Assembly: GCA_963682025.1 (NCBI GenBank)
Contig: OY821519.1
Location: forward strand, 95,098,585-95,162,584
DNA length: 64,000 nt
Direction of reading: 5' to 3'
Source: Cordilura impudica
Lineage: Eukaryota > Arthropoda > Insecta > Diptera > Scathophagidae
The position numbers were made by a program, and so were the translations under genes. Position 1 is the first letter of the stretch. Every line of letters starts with the position of its first letter. Below, one piece after another: positions 44,151 to 56,274 of this stretch. The notes under the pieces are model-generated. The model did not search any database. It was not told the DNA's origin and worked only from the letters and a program-made list of their open reading frames with translations.

Positions 44151-45064
44151 TTTTTTCCGAAACCCTAGGCTACTGAGATAAAATGTAACATTTGAAAGTA
44201 CAAAACTGATAATTTTTTGATACAAAGTATTAAAAAAGAGTACATTTACTGCATATTTCACAATAAACTAATTTTTCTCGAAATCCGGAAAAAATTCCTT
44301 GTAAAAAAAATTCAGGAAGAGAAATTTTCTTAAAAATTCACATAGTTAATCTCTAATATATATTTAAAAAACTTTGAAGTGTCAGATCCATTTTTTGAAA
44401 TTTTGTTTAAGAACATTTTTTAAAATGTAAAAAAGGAGTTTTCTAAATTTTATCAAAAAAATATTTCATTTTTGGTCTCATTTCGCAATAGGTTAACAAC
44501 GTGGTAATAAAACAGTACTTCATATCTGAGTACTTAAAGGTATAGGACAAAAAAAAATGATGGCTTTAATTAATTTGTTAAAGTTGAAAAAAATGTTCAT
44601 CACAATTCATGAACTAGAGTTTTCTTCGCACCAAAGTGGTCTGGGGCATTTGTTATTTCTTAGCGAGTTTTTATTCGATTTTGAAGTTATATAGTTTTTT
44701 GAAAAGATAATTTAGTAGTGATATCGATTCATATAATAACTTATCGGAAAAATTAAACTGTAGAACGAAGATTTCGTAAAATCTGATAGTCATATTTTCC
44801 CCATATAAACACACTTGGCATTTTCAATCGCGTTGAGGCACCTCTAAATTTTTTTTGATTGACTCAAAACTTTTTATTTCTCAGTTTTTTTGCTATTCGC
44901 ATATTTCTAGGGAGTGGGACTTTAAATTCGAACACTATTTTTCCCCTCCATATAATGAAGGGCCACCCTAATGAACACGTTTCAGTTTTTATTCAGCTAT
45001 TTAAAATTGCGGCACGCAACGAGCAGAAAGCTTTTTCATATTAATTTATATTGTAATATATGTC
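44151..45064. other. Intergenic, no gene seen
   Basis: AT-rich DNA with no motif or repeat boundary recognised; the open frame at 44859-45044 has no family features. Confidence 0.5.
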
Positions 45065-45360
45065 GAACTCGCTCTGTTAATATCTTTATGATGCCAGCAA
45101 CCTCACTCACTTTAATTTTTCGATCATCCAATACAACCTGATGCACTTTTCCTACGTTTTCTTTGGTAACTGCGACCAGGATGATCTATATCATTTGTGC
45201 TCATACGACCACGTTTAAATTCAGAATACCACGTTTTAACCATTGAATATGACGGCGAAGTTTCACTTTAATGTTTATCAATCCATTCTTTGGCTTGGAC
45301 GGAATTTTTTCCCACCAAAAAGCAATGTTTAATTAAATTACGACACTCTTTGCAATCCAT
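45065..45360 (-). pseudogene. mariner transposase N-terminal relic
   Basis: From ATG 45360 the minus strand reads MDCKECRNLIKHCFLVGKNS, QAKEWIDKH, then SYSMVKTWYSEFKRGRMST and DHPGR, then in another frame KVHQVVLDDRKIKVSEVAGI. This is the N-terminal HTH half of a mariner transposase, with at least one stop and one frameshift. No catalytic region follows. Confidence 0.7.
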
Positions 45361-45539
45361 TATTTCTCAAACTTTAAAAGCAGCATCATTTTTATAACGG
45401 TTACTTTTTTTCTAATTAATTAAATGTCATGAAATTTTGATACAATGTTTGTAACAGTTGGCCCTACTGAACAAACAGAAAACAATTTTCACTTCTCACG
45501 CCATCTCTATGAGATGTCACGTACTTTTCACTCGTTGTA

Positions 45540-45835
45540 GTAAGCAGACACTTGAAGCACTTGACCTAGGGTACGATCAAGATTTGAGAGGATTTGATAG
45601 ACAAATCAAGCACTTGGCCATACCGTAAGAGATTTGAGAGGAATTGATAAACAAATGGGAGGAGCTCTCATATTTCTTGCAGGTGGTTTCCGTTAAGTAA
45701 TGTTAGTAATTCCAAGATCAACACCGGCAGAAGAACTTAGTGTTAGCCTAAAAGCACCACTTCATGGAAGGCGAGTAAATTGACTTCAAGATAATACAGC
45801 GCAACGGTTTGCCAGACAACTTTTGAAATTTTAAA
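45540..45835 (+). pseudogene. Helitron Rep/helicase relic
   Basis: The + strand reads EALDLGYDQDLRG and, in another frame, RDLRGIDKQMGGALIFLAGG (about 45627-45690), then VIPRSTPAEELSVSLKAPL (about 45706-45762) and FARQLLKF (about 45808-45832). GGALI.LAGDFRQ..PVIPRSTPADE is the signature of the Pif1-like helicase of Helitrons; here GDFRQ has become GGFR-stop. It is a short, damaged remnant and the only sign of an autonomous Helitron in the window. Confidence 0.75.
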
Positions 45836-45839
45836 AACG

Positions 45840-47130
45840 AAAAGCGGCCGTTTTTGATACCTTTTTTCGTGTTCTCGGTTTCTCGTCATGAGACCTTCCT
45901 TGTCAGTTCAATTACACATTAATGTATAATATTTTTGCTCCCCCTGATTTTTCTGGAAATTCCTTTGGTACATTTTTTAAACAAAATATTTATTTTGTCT
46001 AACATTTAGTAAGAACTACTAAAATTTTGTTGTCGTTTCTCATGCATAGTAAGAAAAGTTTGAAAAAGGCCACCTTATTAAGGTTGCTTACATGCAAGAA
46101 AAACGGATACGGGGGTTTGCTTGCTACATACATTTCATCATCATCATAGAGCTAGCAACGTAACTTCTCTTGAAGCTACAAAATTAATTAGGTTAACAAA
46201 ATCGGTTCAATACGATAGTGATTAACTTGCGTACAGTTGTGGTCATAAACAAAGACAAATCTGTGTATTTTGCCAACAAATTTTATGTCTAGAATACGAT
46301 AAGTATTTCTGCAAAACGTAGATACATATTTCCAAAAGAAAAAGTATGTTCAACTATTTCGATGACCACTGCTGTTTAAGCATGTGCAAAACATGTTTGC
46401 ATTTATGAAATATGTAAATCCTTGTTTACTTAACATGTCTCTGGTATTTCAAGGTATGTAAATATTAAGTGGATTGCAGAGAAGCATACGAGCGAATTCA
46501 TTCAAATGTAAATATGCATATGCCCTAAATGTTGTACTACTTAACGAATGTGGGAAAATATTCGGAAATACAAAACTAACGTACGAAAGTACTTTCGTTA
46601 TTGCCGTAAATAAAAAGATGAAAATCCATTGTTGTATGCTAATTATTTAACAGTTTCCTCTTCTATCCTTCTTTTGTATCCACTAGAAACTACTCGACCT
46701 AAATATATGCAAGTACTTACTTTCAGTTGGTAAATGTGCATAGCAGAAAAATTCTTGTCTTATATTCTAAATATGCAGGCATTTGAAGGACGTAATTCAG
46801 TTGGTTATGTTTAATAAATATTGCAGTAAGGGGGAGGAAAAGTTAAGGATTGTGGAATGAAGAAAATGCAATAAGATCAGAATCAATTATGCCAGTTACT
46901 ACTGCTATCCATCCAGTGAGTGTATTGTTGTAGACACTATTTTAGAAATCTGAACTCATCCCTTTTTGTGTGATTAAATCCAATCTTTAACAGATTTATT
47001 CATCGAAAAGCTGATGTTTTATTAATTAGTATGTCACTTTTTGAACTGCCCTCTTAGTTAATTACAAATAGACTTCTTTAAAAATTTGAGCAAGCTGCGT
47101 CATTTACCTTGACTTTGTCGGCCATTGAGA
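45840..47130. other. Intergenic, no gene seen
   Basis: No ORF or repeat boundary that I can support. The composition is slightly less AT-rich than the flanks. Confidence 0.45.
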
Positions 47131-47142
47131 ATTTTTCCAAAA

Positions 47143-48072
47143 ATGGAAAAAAGTGAATTTCGAGTTCTCATAAAACATTATTTTTTACGAAAGGTTTGGC
47201 AAATTACGAAACCAAGGAATGGCTTAATAAATACTAAGTGGACTCTGGACAATCAACTTCAGTGGTTAAAAAATGATTTACTGAATGCCAATGTGATCGT
47301 GCTAGCACAAGTGACGCCAAACGTTCAAGTCGCCTAAAAGATGCCGGCATACCAGAAATTGTCAATAATATCCATGAAATGATATTGCACGTTCTGGGAT
47401 TGAAAATGCGTGAGGTGACTGAGGTGACTGAGGCGGATACATCACATTTCACATGTGTTTTTGAACATGAAAAATTATTTCTGTAAAGGCTGCCACGATT
47501 GTTCACACTCGACCGTAAACCCAACTGTGTGACTACTTCAAAGGAGTGTTTAGCAAAAGTTCAACCGAAATAAAGATCCATCATAACACAGCACAGGCCA
47601 ACGAGCAGTCAAAACAGTGGACTTCAGAAAGTGAATCAAAGTCATGGCAAAAGGTTTTTGGGATGCATGCAGTGTCATTCACATCGGTTACCTTGAATAT
47701 GGTAAAACGGTCACCGGCAAATAATATCCACACCTGTTGGAAGCAAAAACAAACGCATTTGGCGGAGAAAAGTGTTCTTCCACCATGGCAACGCACCGGC
47801 GCATATGTGTGTAGTCGACATTGCAAAAGTCTTACCACATCCAGTATAATCTCCGGATTTAGTCCCTGCTTTTTCTACCCATTTCCAGAGGTAAGATATT
47901 TGGGCCAAATGAAGTGGTTATCATTGAAATAAACGACTATTCAGAGGACCTTGAGAAAACCTCTTATTTGGAAGGAATAAAAAAAACGCTGGACTAAATG
48001 TATCGACCTGAAACGCTTTTTGGCCGAAAAAAAAAAATATATTTTCATCAAAACGTCGAAGCCACAAAATAA
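47143..48072 (+). pseudogene. mariner transposase, decayed full-length copy
   Basis: ATG 47143: MEKSEFRVLIKHYFLRK is the conserved mariner N-terminus. Later frames give STSDAKRSSR and VNNIHEMIL (about 47300-47380), FFHHGNAPAHMCVVDIAK (about 47775-47830) and LPHPVYSPDLVPAF (about 47835-47876), with C-terminal EVVIIEINDY and YLEGIKKTL (to about 47990), stop 48070-48072. In HGNAPAH the catalytic Asp is Gly. Multiple frameshifts. Terminal repeats were not located. Confidence 0.75.
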
Positions 48073-48389
48073 ATGCTGCGTTTGCTCAAAACATTTTTTT
48101 TTTATATATACACCTACACTCAGAGAATGGCGCCTATTAAAGCAGTGCACTGTGTTGATATCAGGAAAATGTATTACGGGTAGAAGAAGGAAGGAAATAG
48201 TGCTTGTGGATATTTCTTTGAATTTGTCTCTTTTTTAAGTGACAGGAAAGACTTCAGCGGGATGTTTATCAAACATACGACTTGTGCGGCTCATGAACGA
48301 ATTTTCTGAATAATGAGTTGTGCGATTTACCCGACAATAGACAGCAAACGGATAATATCCACTACATGAGCGAGTCTAGAATAACTCTA

Positions 48390-49275
48390 GGATCTCGGAA
48401 TAAGTTCGCTTATCTCAGCAGACACTTCACATTGTAATATCTATAGTACAGTGTACACGGTCCAGAAGCTTCAAAACAGACTGGAATCCCCTGCCAATAT
48501 CTAGGAAATGTATTCCATGTATTCAGGTCGCTCAACCGGATCCGGCAGTACACCTTGTGGCTGATATGGGTTCCAAGACATAGTGTGGTCAAAGGAAACG
48601 AGCTGGCTGACGAGTGTGCGCGGAAAGGCTCAGTTTCTCTGAGCGGGACGATGGACACTGATATTAGAATCCCTCTATCAGAGCTGTCTAATCTGATTCA
48701 AGAGGCAGCTGATCTTGAATTAAAGACAAGGTGGTCGCAACTGAACTCTTGCAGAATATCTCAAATCATATGACCCTTGCCTTATCCAAGGAGAACGAAA
48801 TCACTCCTTGGTTTTGGAAACTGTGTAATAGGGCGGATGGCTGATCGTATAGGTGTCCCGAGAGTTGACTTCTGTAGGAGCTGTATGGATGTGGACGAGG
48901 AGGAATCAGTGTAACATTTGCTGTGTGAATGTTCAGGACTGAAGGAGCGGCGCCTTAGATATCTAGGGCAAAGATTCTTCGACAACCTGCGCTGCATAGT
49001 AGACGTTCCACTCGGCGACCTTGCGGAATTCTGGAGGGAATCTGGCTGGTTCAGGAGGGACTCATAACGGACGAAAGGTGTCTTTTCCACTCGTTCTTTT
49101 CTTGTCTTTTCTTTTTCATCTTCCATATCCCTTACACTATATATCTGTACTCTTTAATTTCTCTTCCTATATCTACCTTCCGGCACTTTCTAAAGAGTAT
49201 CACAATGGGCCTTATGGCCTGCGAGTGTAACCGCCTTCGGGCGGGCGACCCATCCAACCCAACCTAACCTAACCT
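48390..49275 (+). mobile_element. Non-LTR retrotransposon 3' end (RNase H and tail)
   Basis: Encodes the RNase H region WVPRHSVVKGNELADECARK (48561-48620), a zinc-knuckle-like HLLCECSGLKERRLRYLGQR (about 48915-48975) and FWRESGWFRR, the usual C-terminus of RNase H-bearing LINEs (I/LOA/R1-like group). It then runs through a 3' UTR (GCCTTCGGGCGGGCGACCC) to a terminal AACCCAACCTAACCTAACCT repeat at 49255-49275. 5' truncated, with a frameshift near 48770. Confidence 0.7.
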
Positions 49276-49339
49276 ATTCCATTTTAGCTCATTAGAAAAA
49301 TATGAAGGAGAAAAACAGAGGTTTGCTGCTTCCCTGCGT

Positions 49340-49631
49340 TTAACTATACATCTTTATATAAATCTGGAGAAATCATTATTAGCACCAAAAGTAATATGCT
49401 TTGACAAGAGTGCACACTTGATGGAATGGCTTTGAAATATCGGTGAATAGAATGACTTGAGCGTTCCATGAGGTCTTCCGTAGAAAAACTTCTATGGTAG
49501 CCATACTGTCTGTTGTTAAGCAGTAAGTAAGTAGAGAAAATAGAAATTGTATAAAAATTCTCCGGGTTGTTAGCTTTTTGGGATTGGCTCATCATATTGG
49601 CAATCTTCCAACATGAGGGAATGGAACCCAT
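49340..49631 (-). pseudogene. Non-LTR reverse transcriptase fragment
   Basis: A minus-strand frame with SIPSCWKIANMM, NPENFYTISIFSTYLLL and QYGYHRSFSTEDLM. It resembles the fingers-palm region of LINE reverse transcriptases (P..WK.A...P.......YRPI.L.S and QYGFR...ST.DL). Heavily decayed and without flanks. Confidence 0.55.
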
Positions 49632-49794
49632 ATGATACGAAGCGCTATAAAATTTGCCAATGAACGTGATAACGTCGAAGAATAATGTTGCAGTACCAGT
49701 GCTAATATGGTCATTCAGTCCCGGTAATTGATCAAAAACTAAATCGTGTGAGAACTTCTGTTGAGTGTTTGCCGATGTTCAACAGCAATATGAA

Positions 49795-49927
49795 TGAGCT
49801 TTTGTGCCGTTTTATAGCGATGGATGAAACATGCATTCAACAAGACACTCTGGAGATCAAACAACAGTCTCAGAGTGAACAGGCAGCGAAGAAGGCCAAG
49901 GAGCTCTTCTTGGCCACTAAGGGATAA
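49795..49927 (+). pseudogene. mariner catalytic-region scrap
   Basis: The + strand reads LLCRFIAMDETCIQQDTLEI, then KQQSQSEQAAKKAKELF. MDET with the first catalytic Asp and the following spacing match mariner transposases (F..MDETWI...TPE...QS..W). Too short to classify further. Confidence 0.6.
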
Positions 49928-49967
49928 ATAAGAAACGTTGAATATTAAACAAATGAGAAAATTATAA

Positions 49968-50617
49968 TAGGTCTTGACCGACTATACGATACCCTATATC
50001 ACACGTTTCAAGAGAGGGCATTGGCTACAACTTTGCTGAGGCTATAAGTGCAGATAGAAAATAAGCATAAAACAAATTTTATTGGTACTGTCAATAATTT
50101 TTAGAGTGCAGACATCAAAAAGTTCATATTTGATGTTATCTTTATATGGGCACTCGGTAAAAATCGACCGATTATGGCCATATTCTTATTTTTCTCAAAA
50201 ACATGTCTAAACTAAATTTAAGAAAACTATGCAATATTTTTGTTTTTTTTATAGATTTAAGTGAAGATCGGGAAACAGCTTTATATTGGGACCATGACTA
50301 AAAATAGTCCTACAGGTTTTAGTTTTAGACTACTGATAATTGGGTATAATAGACACACATACACCAAACTTTAAGATACATATATGATAATTTGGATTTC
50401 ACCAAATTCAATAACGTTTGTCCTATAGCCAAATTCATCACAATTTATTCAATTTGCGAATTTTAGTTTGATTACGAGGTTTACGTGGACACACTGACGG
50501 ACAGACGGACGGATGGACATCGGTATAATAAAAGATGGGTCAGGTCAAATATTTTTGGTAGTTACAAACACCAACACAAACTCATTATACCTAGACTACA
50601 TGGTGGTATAGGGTATA
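49968..50617 (-). repeat. (CCGT)n-core dispersed element
   Basis: Starts GTCTTGACCGACTATACGAT, has GGACGGATGGACATCGGTAT at about 50503-50525 and ends ACATGGTGGTATAGGGTATA. Opposite orientation to the copies at 17069 and 30247. Confidence 0.65.
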
Positions 50618-51720
50618 AAAAGGACCGAATCTGACCATGGTTGCTTAGTGGGGCGTTTCAGAAAAATATTTTTTTTGCAACTTTTAAAGCAGATTATTTG
50701 TCAGATTTTTTGGAGGCTGATACGGGGTCGTTGAAATCGATTTAAAAAAAGGTTTAGGTTATCAAACATGACATTTTTCACAAAACCAGATAAATCGCTT
50801 CTGAAGAATACCAACCTACTAAAATAAAAAATTCTCTATTTCCCAAATTCAAACTTCAATATCTTGATAAATATGCAATATTTTGCATAAAATTGAGTCA
50901 TTCAAAATGCTTTTTCCTTAGAAACAATTTGTCTCTGTTATTTCAGAAGAAATAGTAATAAAATTTAAAACAAAATAATTTTGCATGCCCCTCAGCAATG
51001 TCCCAAATATGTTTTCAAAATTTTATGATGGGTTTCAAACGAACGACAGACAGACAGACGGACGGACATCGCCAGAGCGACTTCTCTTTTTACAATGATC
51101 GAGAATATGTATAGTTTATGGGTCTTCGGTGTGGAGGGTATAAAAGGATATTTCTATTTATTAATTTCTATAGATAGTTTTTAAAAAATCTAGGCGATTT
51201 TTAAAAAATCAATTTTATTCTGTTTTTGTTTTAACGAAATAAAAAAATTAGTTTCTTTTTTTTATAAATTTTTATAAATAATTTCAAAACTAGCTAAAAT
51301 TTAACATATAAAAAATAGCCTAAATCAGTATTTTTTAAACAAGTATTTCGAAGACCTATCTAACGCATTTACTCCCAAATAGTAACAATTTTTCGAAATA
51401 TTTGAGATTTGAACTTGGGAAATACCTCATTTTTGATTTTATGATCACCAAAGCTCCCTTTGATGTAATAATTTTTACCGCTGATAGTTTTCTTTAGTAG
51501 GTTACAACTCCTTAGAAATAATTTATTTGAATTTTGGAACAAAAAGCACGATAGAAAAAATATAAAAAAAAATATATATTTTTTCGATTTCAGCGACCAT
51601 CAAATAATCTGAAAAAACTATCAAAAGTCGTCAGAAATAAAACACATTTGTTATATGAAAATGCACACAATCAGTGCGTCGTACGAAATACGTAGTGCGT
51701 AACGAACTCTGCGATAGGTT
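50618..51720. other. Intergenic with a repeat fragment
   Basis: 51030-51145 contains ACAGACAGACGGACGGACAT, CGCCAGAGCGACTTC and GGTGTGGAGGGTATAAAAGG, a relative of the 12060-12865 repeat. The rest is AT-rich with no gene recognised. Confidence 0.45.
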
Positions 51721-51722
51721 TA

Positions 51723-53066
51723 CAGTCGTGTCTGGATATAGTGAACTAATTTTTGCAAGGCCTGTTCATAGTATCCAGGTTGTTCGCTATATCAAGGTTG
51801 AAATTTTTTGTTCAAAAACTCGTTTTATTTGCTCAAAATCCATACATGTAAATGCAAGAGCTGATTAGAAACAATTTGTACAAAAAAGCAAATATATGTA
51901 CATACATATGTAAGTGTTATGAAAGAATTCGCGAATAGATGTTTGTTTCTTGCGTTCAGAAATTGACTTTCGCACCGCTTTTTCACGTAGACTTCGCAAT
52001 AGCTTCAGTAGCTTTTACAGGATTTGTGGTCGGTATTTCGCCTTTCTACAATATTCTCGGCATCTTTCTCAAAATGAATCGGTTCGTCGGCTTCGATTGT
52101 ATTCCATTTTTCAATATCGATAACAGTATAGGTTTCCTAAAATAAATAAAGTAACAACTAAATGAACAGGTAGACGAAAACAAAGGGCAATGAAATTCCA
52201 AAACAAACCGGTCTCGTCTGCGTTATAAATTTGGTCCTTGCAAAGCTTCAATTCATATATAATGTTGCTGAGCTTATGCTTAAATGGTTCATGACAGTTT
52301 TTCGCCGGACACTTTTAGCAGTCGAATTCCGAAACGCGATTTAAATCCAGACAACCATCCGGAGCTGGCATGAAAGCTACCTTCTGTTTCCTTAATATCA
52401 GCGTGTAACTTTATTGCCTTTACGTTCAGCATATCCCCACCGACTGGACAGTTTTTTTTTCTTTGCTCTATAAAGCAGTTGTATAATGCCTTCTCCATGC
52501 ATGAATACTCGCCTTTTCTAAGAGTCTTCCTCTTAGATGCTCCAAGTGTTTGGTATGATATAATAGTGTGCATCTTTTTGTTGATTCCCGATATTGTTGA
52601 TTTAGCTACTCCATATAGTTTAGCCAAAGATGAAACACTAACGCCCTTTCCGATTTTTTTTCCACAATTTCAGATTTTTCCTTTAACGAGAGGAATTTCC
52701 TCGAAGACATGATCGCACTATGAATTTACAACAATCACTACACGTGTTTATTTCTCTCTGTTTAAATGATGACTAAACGCAAGAGCACATAAAATAGCAT
52801 ACTTTCGACAAAAACAAAACAAACTCTGACGCTAACTGCCGGTTCATACACACACAGCAAGTCCAATTTAGGGGAATCCCTTCTTTTATTTGTGGTTCTT
52901 TTGTGTCGTTTTTTGCTGCTCTCTGCTTTAAGTTGTTTTCAAAATTTTTTTCACTACTTAGAGGTTGTCAGTTGTTCACTATTTAGAGTACTCCATGCAA
53001 AAATTTTGGTGTTCACTATATCGAGGTGTTCACTATATCGGGTGTTCCCTATATCCAGACGCGACT
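51723..53066 (-). mobile_element. pogo/Tigger-like element 2, internally deleted
   Basis: TA at 51721-51722 precedes CAGTCGTGTCTGGATATAGT. The right end on the reverse strand reads AGTCGCGTCTGGATATAGGG and is followed by TA. The right end carries GTTCACTATATCG-type repeats three times (52992-53055). About 1.34 kb. Confidence 0.8.
51940..52712 (-). pseudogene. Tigger-like transposase, N-terminal half
   Basis: The minus strand from about 52712 reads MSSRKFLSLKEKSEIVEK, then (frameshift near 52640) AKLYGVAKSTISGINKK, a CENP-B-type HTH, then EQRKKNCPVGGDMLNVKAI and SSGWLSGFKSRFGI (second DNA-binding half). Beyond the stop at 52289, QIYNADETGLFW (about 52210-52245) holds the first catalytic Asp. 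The other two catalytic residues are absent; ETYTVIDIEKWNTIEADEPI is a C-terminal-like tail, so the core DDE region was deleted. Confidence 0.75.
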
Positions 53067-54403
53067 TATTTCTATTTCTAACGCCGACGAACGACGAATA
53101 AATTGTTGTAGAGTGACCGTATTTTACTTTAGTTTTTCAAATGTTTTAGTAAATAAAGTCATTTTTGTTTTTAAGAATTGTTTTTTATTTTATTTATAAC
53201 TTATATGATAAATAAAATCTATTTTTAATTATATAATTTTCTTTTACATAGTTTTTTTGTTAATATTTATTCTTTTTCATTTAGTGCTTCTTTTTTCAAT
53301 ATGGTAACACTATCAGCTACAACATGTAAACAGAAATAACATAAAATTAATTTATTAATGAAAATTTATGTAATTTTTTCAGAATTAAAAAATTAAACGC
53401 TGCCGTACAAAAAATTAAGGCTTTTACCATCGTGAACATGGTGTTTACAATTACTATAACTCGTACCAAGTTAAAAATTCTTTTATTCATATTTTTCCAA
53501 TATTTATTTAGGTACATTAGGGTTATGGCTTTTTTATTTTTTTTTTTTTTACCAAAAAGGCTATTAAAAAATATTAAGAAACGCAATCTTACTTCTTCGC
53601 TGCTCTCAAAAAAGTTTCCGCACCAAACGCGTTGAAATTTGGTCTAAATTTTTTTTATTTGATTTAAAATATTTCTTCTACGTTTAAAGACCTTTTTGTA
53701 TTTTAGGTGCGATGCCCCGAATGGTTTCAAATTTTCACCACTTATAACACATTTTGTTGCGATTCTAGCAAAATATTTTTTTTTTGCGACGGTCGAGATA
53801 TTTTCCGAGTTATGTACCTCCAAAGTTTGGACATTGACTTGTATATAAGTTTTTAGTATTGGAATTGAGTAATATACATATATATCATTTTGAAGCTCAC
53901 ATGAGTGCCTTTTATTTGATATTTTTAAATTTGAAATCCAAAACTTGTCATTATCTCATAAAACGATCTCTGCAATGTTGATATCTACAACAACTGAATA
54001 TAAAAAAGTCTAGATCCACTAGCTTCATGTCGATGTATATTTTGGCCTCTTAACCCTTTCCCTTCATAAATTTCAAAACTATACCACCAATAAGCAATGC
54101 TCGGTGGAATTCTAGAACAATTCTGGTAAATTTAGCATTTATCCTAAATACAAAATACCGAGCAGAACTATAAAAACTATGTCAATTTATATGTGGTGCA
54201 TTGTACGACGTATGGTTTTCAGACCATTGTTTCGGCGAAGACAATTTTGAATTATTAAATTTAAAAAAGGTAATGAGTGTTTTATAAGGCATGGGGTTAT
54301 GCAGAAGTCGTAAATAATAAATCAGCAGCGTAGTAATATTTGCGCAGAACGTGCTATAAAAGTTGTTCAGGACAGTTTCCTTTCTGCAAAAATAGTCGCA
54401 CTC
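53067..54403. other. Intergenic, no gene seen
   Basis: AT-rich DNA without recognised motifs. 53513-53528 (TACATTAGGGTTATGG) recurs inverted near 55322, too short to define an element. Confidence 0.45.
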
Positions 54404-54406
54404 TAA

Positions 54407-55047
54407 GGCCGAGACGCAATGAGCGGCAAAGCGGCAAGCGGCAGAGCGGTGAGCGGCAGAGCGGCGAGTTTGAGTGGCAAGTGGCTTATTACTAAGCGTC
54501 ATTTCTGAGCGGTTAGTTGTCAAAATGCCATTGCCAATGTTATTATTTATCATTTATATAAAAAGTTTTTATAATAAAAGCAAAACATTTTCACTATTTT
54601 ATGATTTTTATTTATGTATGACTACATTTCAACCTTTTTAACTTTTTATCGATTGAAAAACATTAAAAAAACGATTAAAATAACAACAACAGCTGACTTT
54701 AACAATAGCGAATATCATTTAAAAATTTTACTGAATACCAAAATCGATAATTTTGTTGTTTTCTTTTTCTAACGATTCGATTATCGTTAAAAAGAAGTTA
54801 CTGAATCGCGCTAGATTGACAAAACAAAGAAAAGCCATTTTTTTTTGCCATTTTTATTATTTGCCGCTCAGAAATCAACTAAAAATTAGAACAAGTTCTA
54901 TTCCTGAGCGGCGCCGCTTAGACGCTCAGAAATGCCGCTCACATGCCGCTCATTGTGTGGCCACTTCAGTAGTATTTCATGTTTTCATTTTTTTGCCCTC
55001 ATCACCCTGCCGCTCGCCGCTTTGCCGCTCATTGCGTGGCCTCGGCC
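54407..55047. mobile_element. PIF/Harbinger-type MITE with GAGCGGCA subrepeats
   Basis: 641 bp, TAA at 54404-54406 and 55048-55050. The ends are GGCCGAGACGCAATGAGCGG (left) and, with a 3-bp insertion, GGCCGAGGCCACGCAATGAG (right, reverse strand), followed by arrays of GCGGCA/GAGCGGC. The interior (54545-54825) is a copy of the repeat at 10760-11024. No ORF. Confidence 0.78.
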
Positions 55048-55539
55048 TAAATCATAAATTTATATCATACAATATTCAAATAAATAAATAATCATACCTC
55101 GTATCAAAATCTACATTGTTTAAATAATTTTTTTACTATGCATATATTAAATTAATAAAAAATATAAATATAAAAATAAAAAAAAATTCAATTCAGTGAG
55201 TTTTTTGAAATTGCATTTGGTGAGGAAGGTTTTTCCGGCAAAATGACCTGCAAACACGATTTTTATTATTAGTTTAGTATTGCCTATCAAGTGGTGATAG
55301 GTAAAAATTTTGTACAAAATTAGTCATAACCCTAATGTACATATTATAAACTAAAAACAATTACAAATGACGTTACAGCTGTTATGTGAATTCGTCGTAA
55401 TTCTATTTCATTCGACGAATTTACGCAATGAATTGTTGTCGACAAATTCGTTTAGCTGTGCGAAATTCGTCATTCGTCCCAGTTGTGTTCCTACCTTTAA
55501 GAGTTTCATAAATAAAATAATCTAACCCTTATGCATATG

Positions 55540-56245
55540 AGTTTTGAATATCTCCGTGACTGTGCGTGACCAAGTTTCAGATTGATTGGATGATGGGAAA
55601 TCCGCTTTAAATCTCTCCGTGACTGCGTGTAACTAGCGTGATTGTGCGTGAATATGACAAAGTTAATCTTTTTTAACAGCAAGTCTACCGACCAAGTTTC
55701 AGATCGATCGGATAAGGGAAAATCCGTTTTAAATCACTCCGAGACTGTGAGTGACTATGCGTGACTGTGCAAGACTATGTCGAAGTTAATCTTTCTTTAC
55801 AGCAAGTGTATTGACCAAGTTTGAGATTCCCCGGATGAGGGGAAATGACATTTAGATCACTCCTTGACTGTACATGACTAAGCGTGACTATGTGTGACTA
55901 TGTCAAAGTTAATCTTTTTTCACAGCAAGTCTATCGACCAAGTTTCAGATTGATTGGATGGGGGAAAATCCGTTTTAAATCTCCGTGACTGTGCCTGACC
56001 ATGCGTAACTGTGTGTGACTAATTCAAAGTTAATCTTTTTTCAATGCAAGTGTATGAACCATGTTTCAGATCGCTCGGATGAGGGGAAATGACATTTAGA
56101 TCACTCCGTGACTGTGCGTGACTATGCGTGACTGTGCGTGACTACCCCAAAATTAACCTTAAGTCACAACAAGACTATGGGCCAAGTTTCAGATCAATTG
56201 GATAAGGGAGAATTGGGTTGCCCCACGACAGATAGACAGAGAGTA
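55540..56245. repeat. 122-bp minisatellite, about six units
   Basis: The marker (G)ACCAAGTTTCAGAT recurs at about 55569, 55691, 55814, 55936, 56057 and 56181, a period of 121-124 bp. Each unit contains AAAGTTAATCTTTTTTCACA, GATTGGATGAGGGGAAAT and a short GTGACTGTGCGTGACTATGC subrepeat of 10-11 bp that varies in number. 55051-55539 shows no other feature. Confidence 0.88.
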
Positions 56246-56274
56246 TGAATCAAAAGAAAGAGTTTAAAACAAGT

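Noticed and set aside
49255..49275. Interstitial telomere
   Set aside because: Only about three CCTAA units, directly at the 3' end of a LINE; best explained as its tail.
51939..52145. 68-codon + strand ORF
   Set aside because: Antisense to the tail of the Tigger-like transposase relic; no independent support.
55540..56245. CRISPR-like array
   Set aside because: The whole 122-bp unit repeats, with no unique spacers; a eukaryotic minisatellite.
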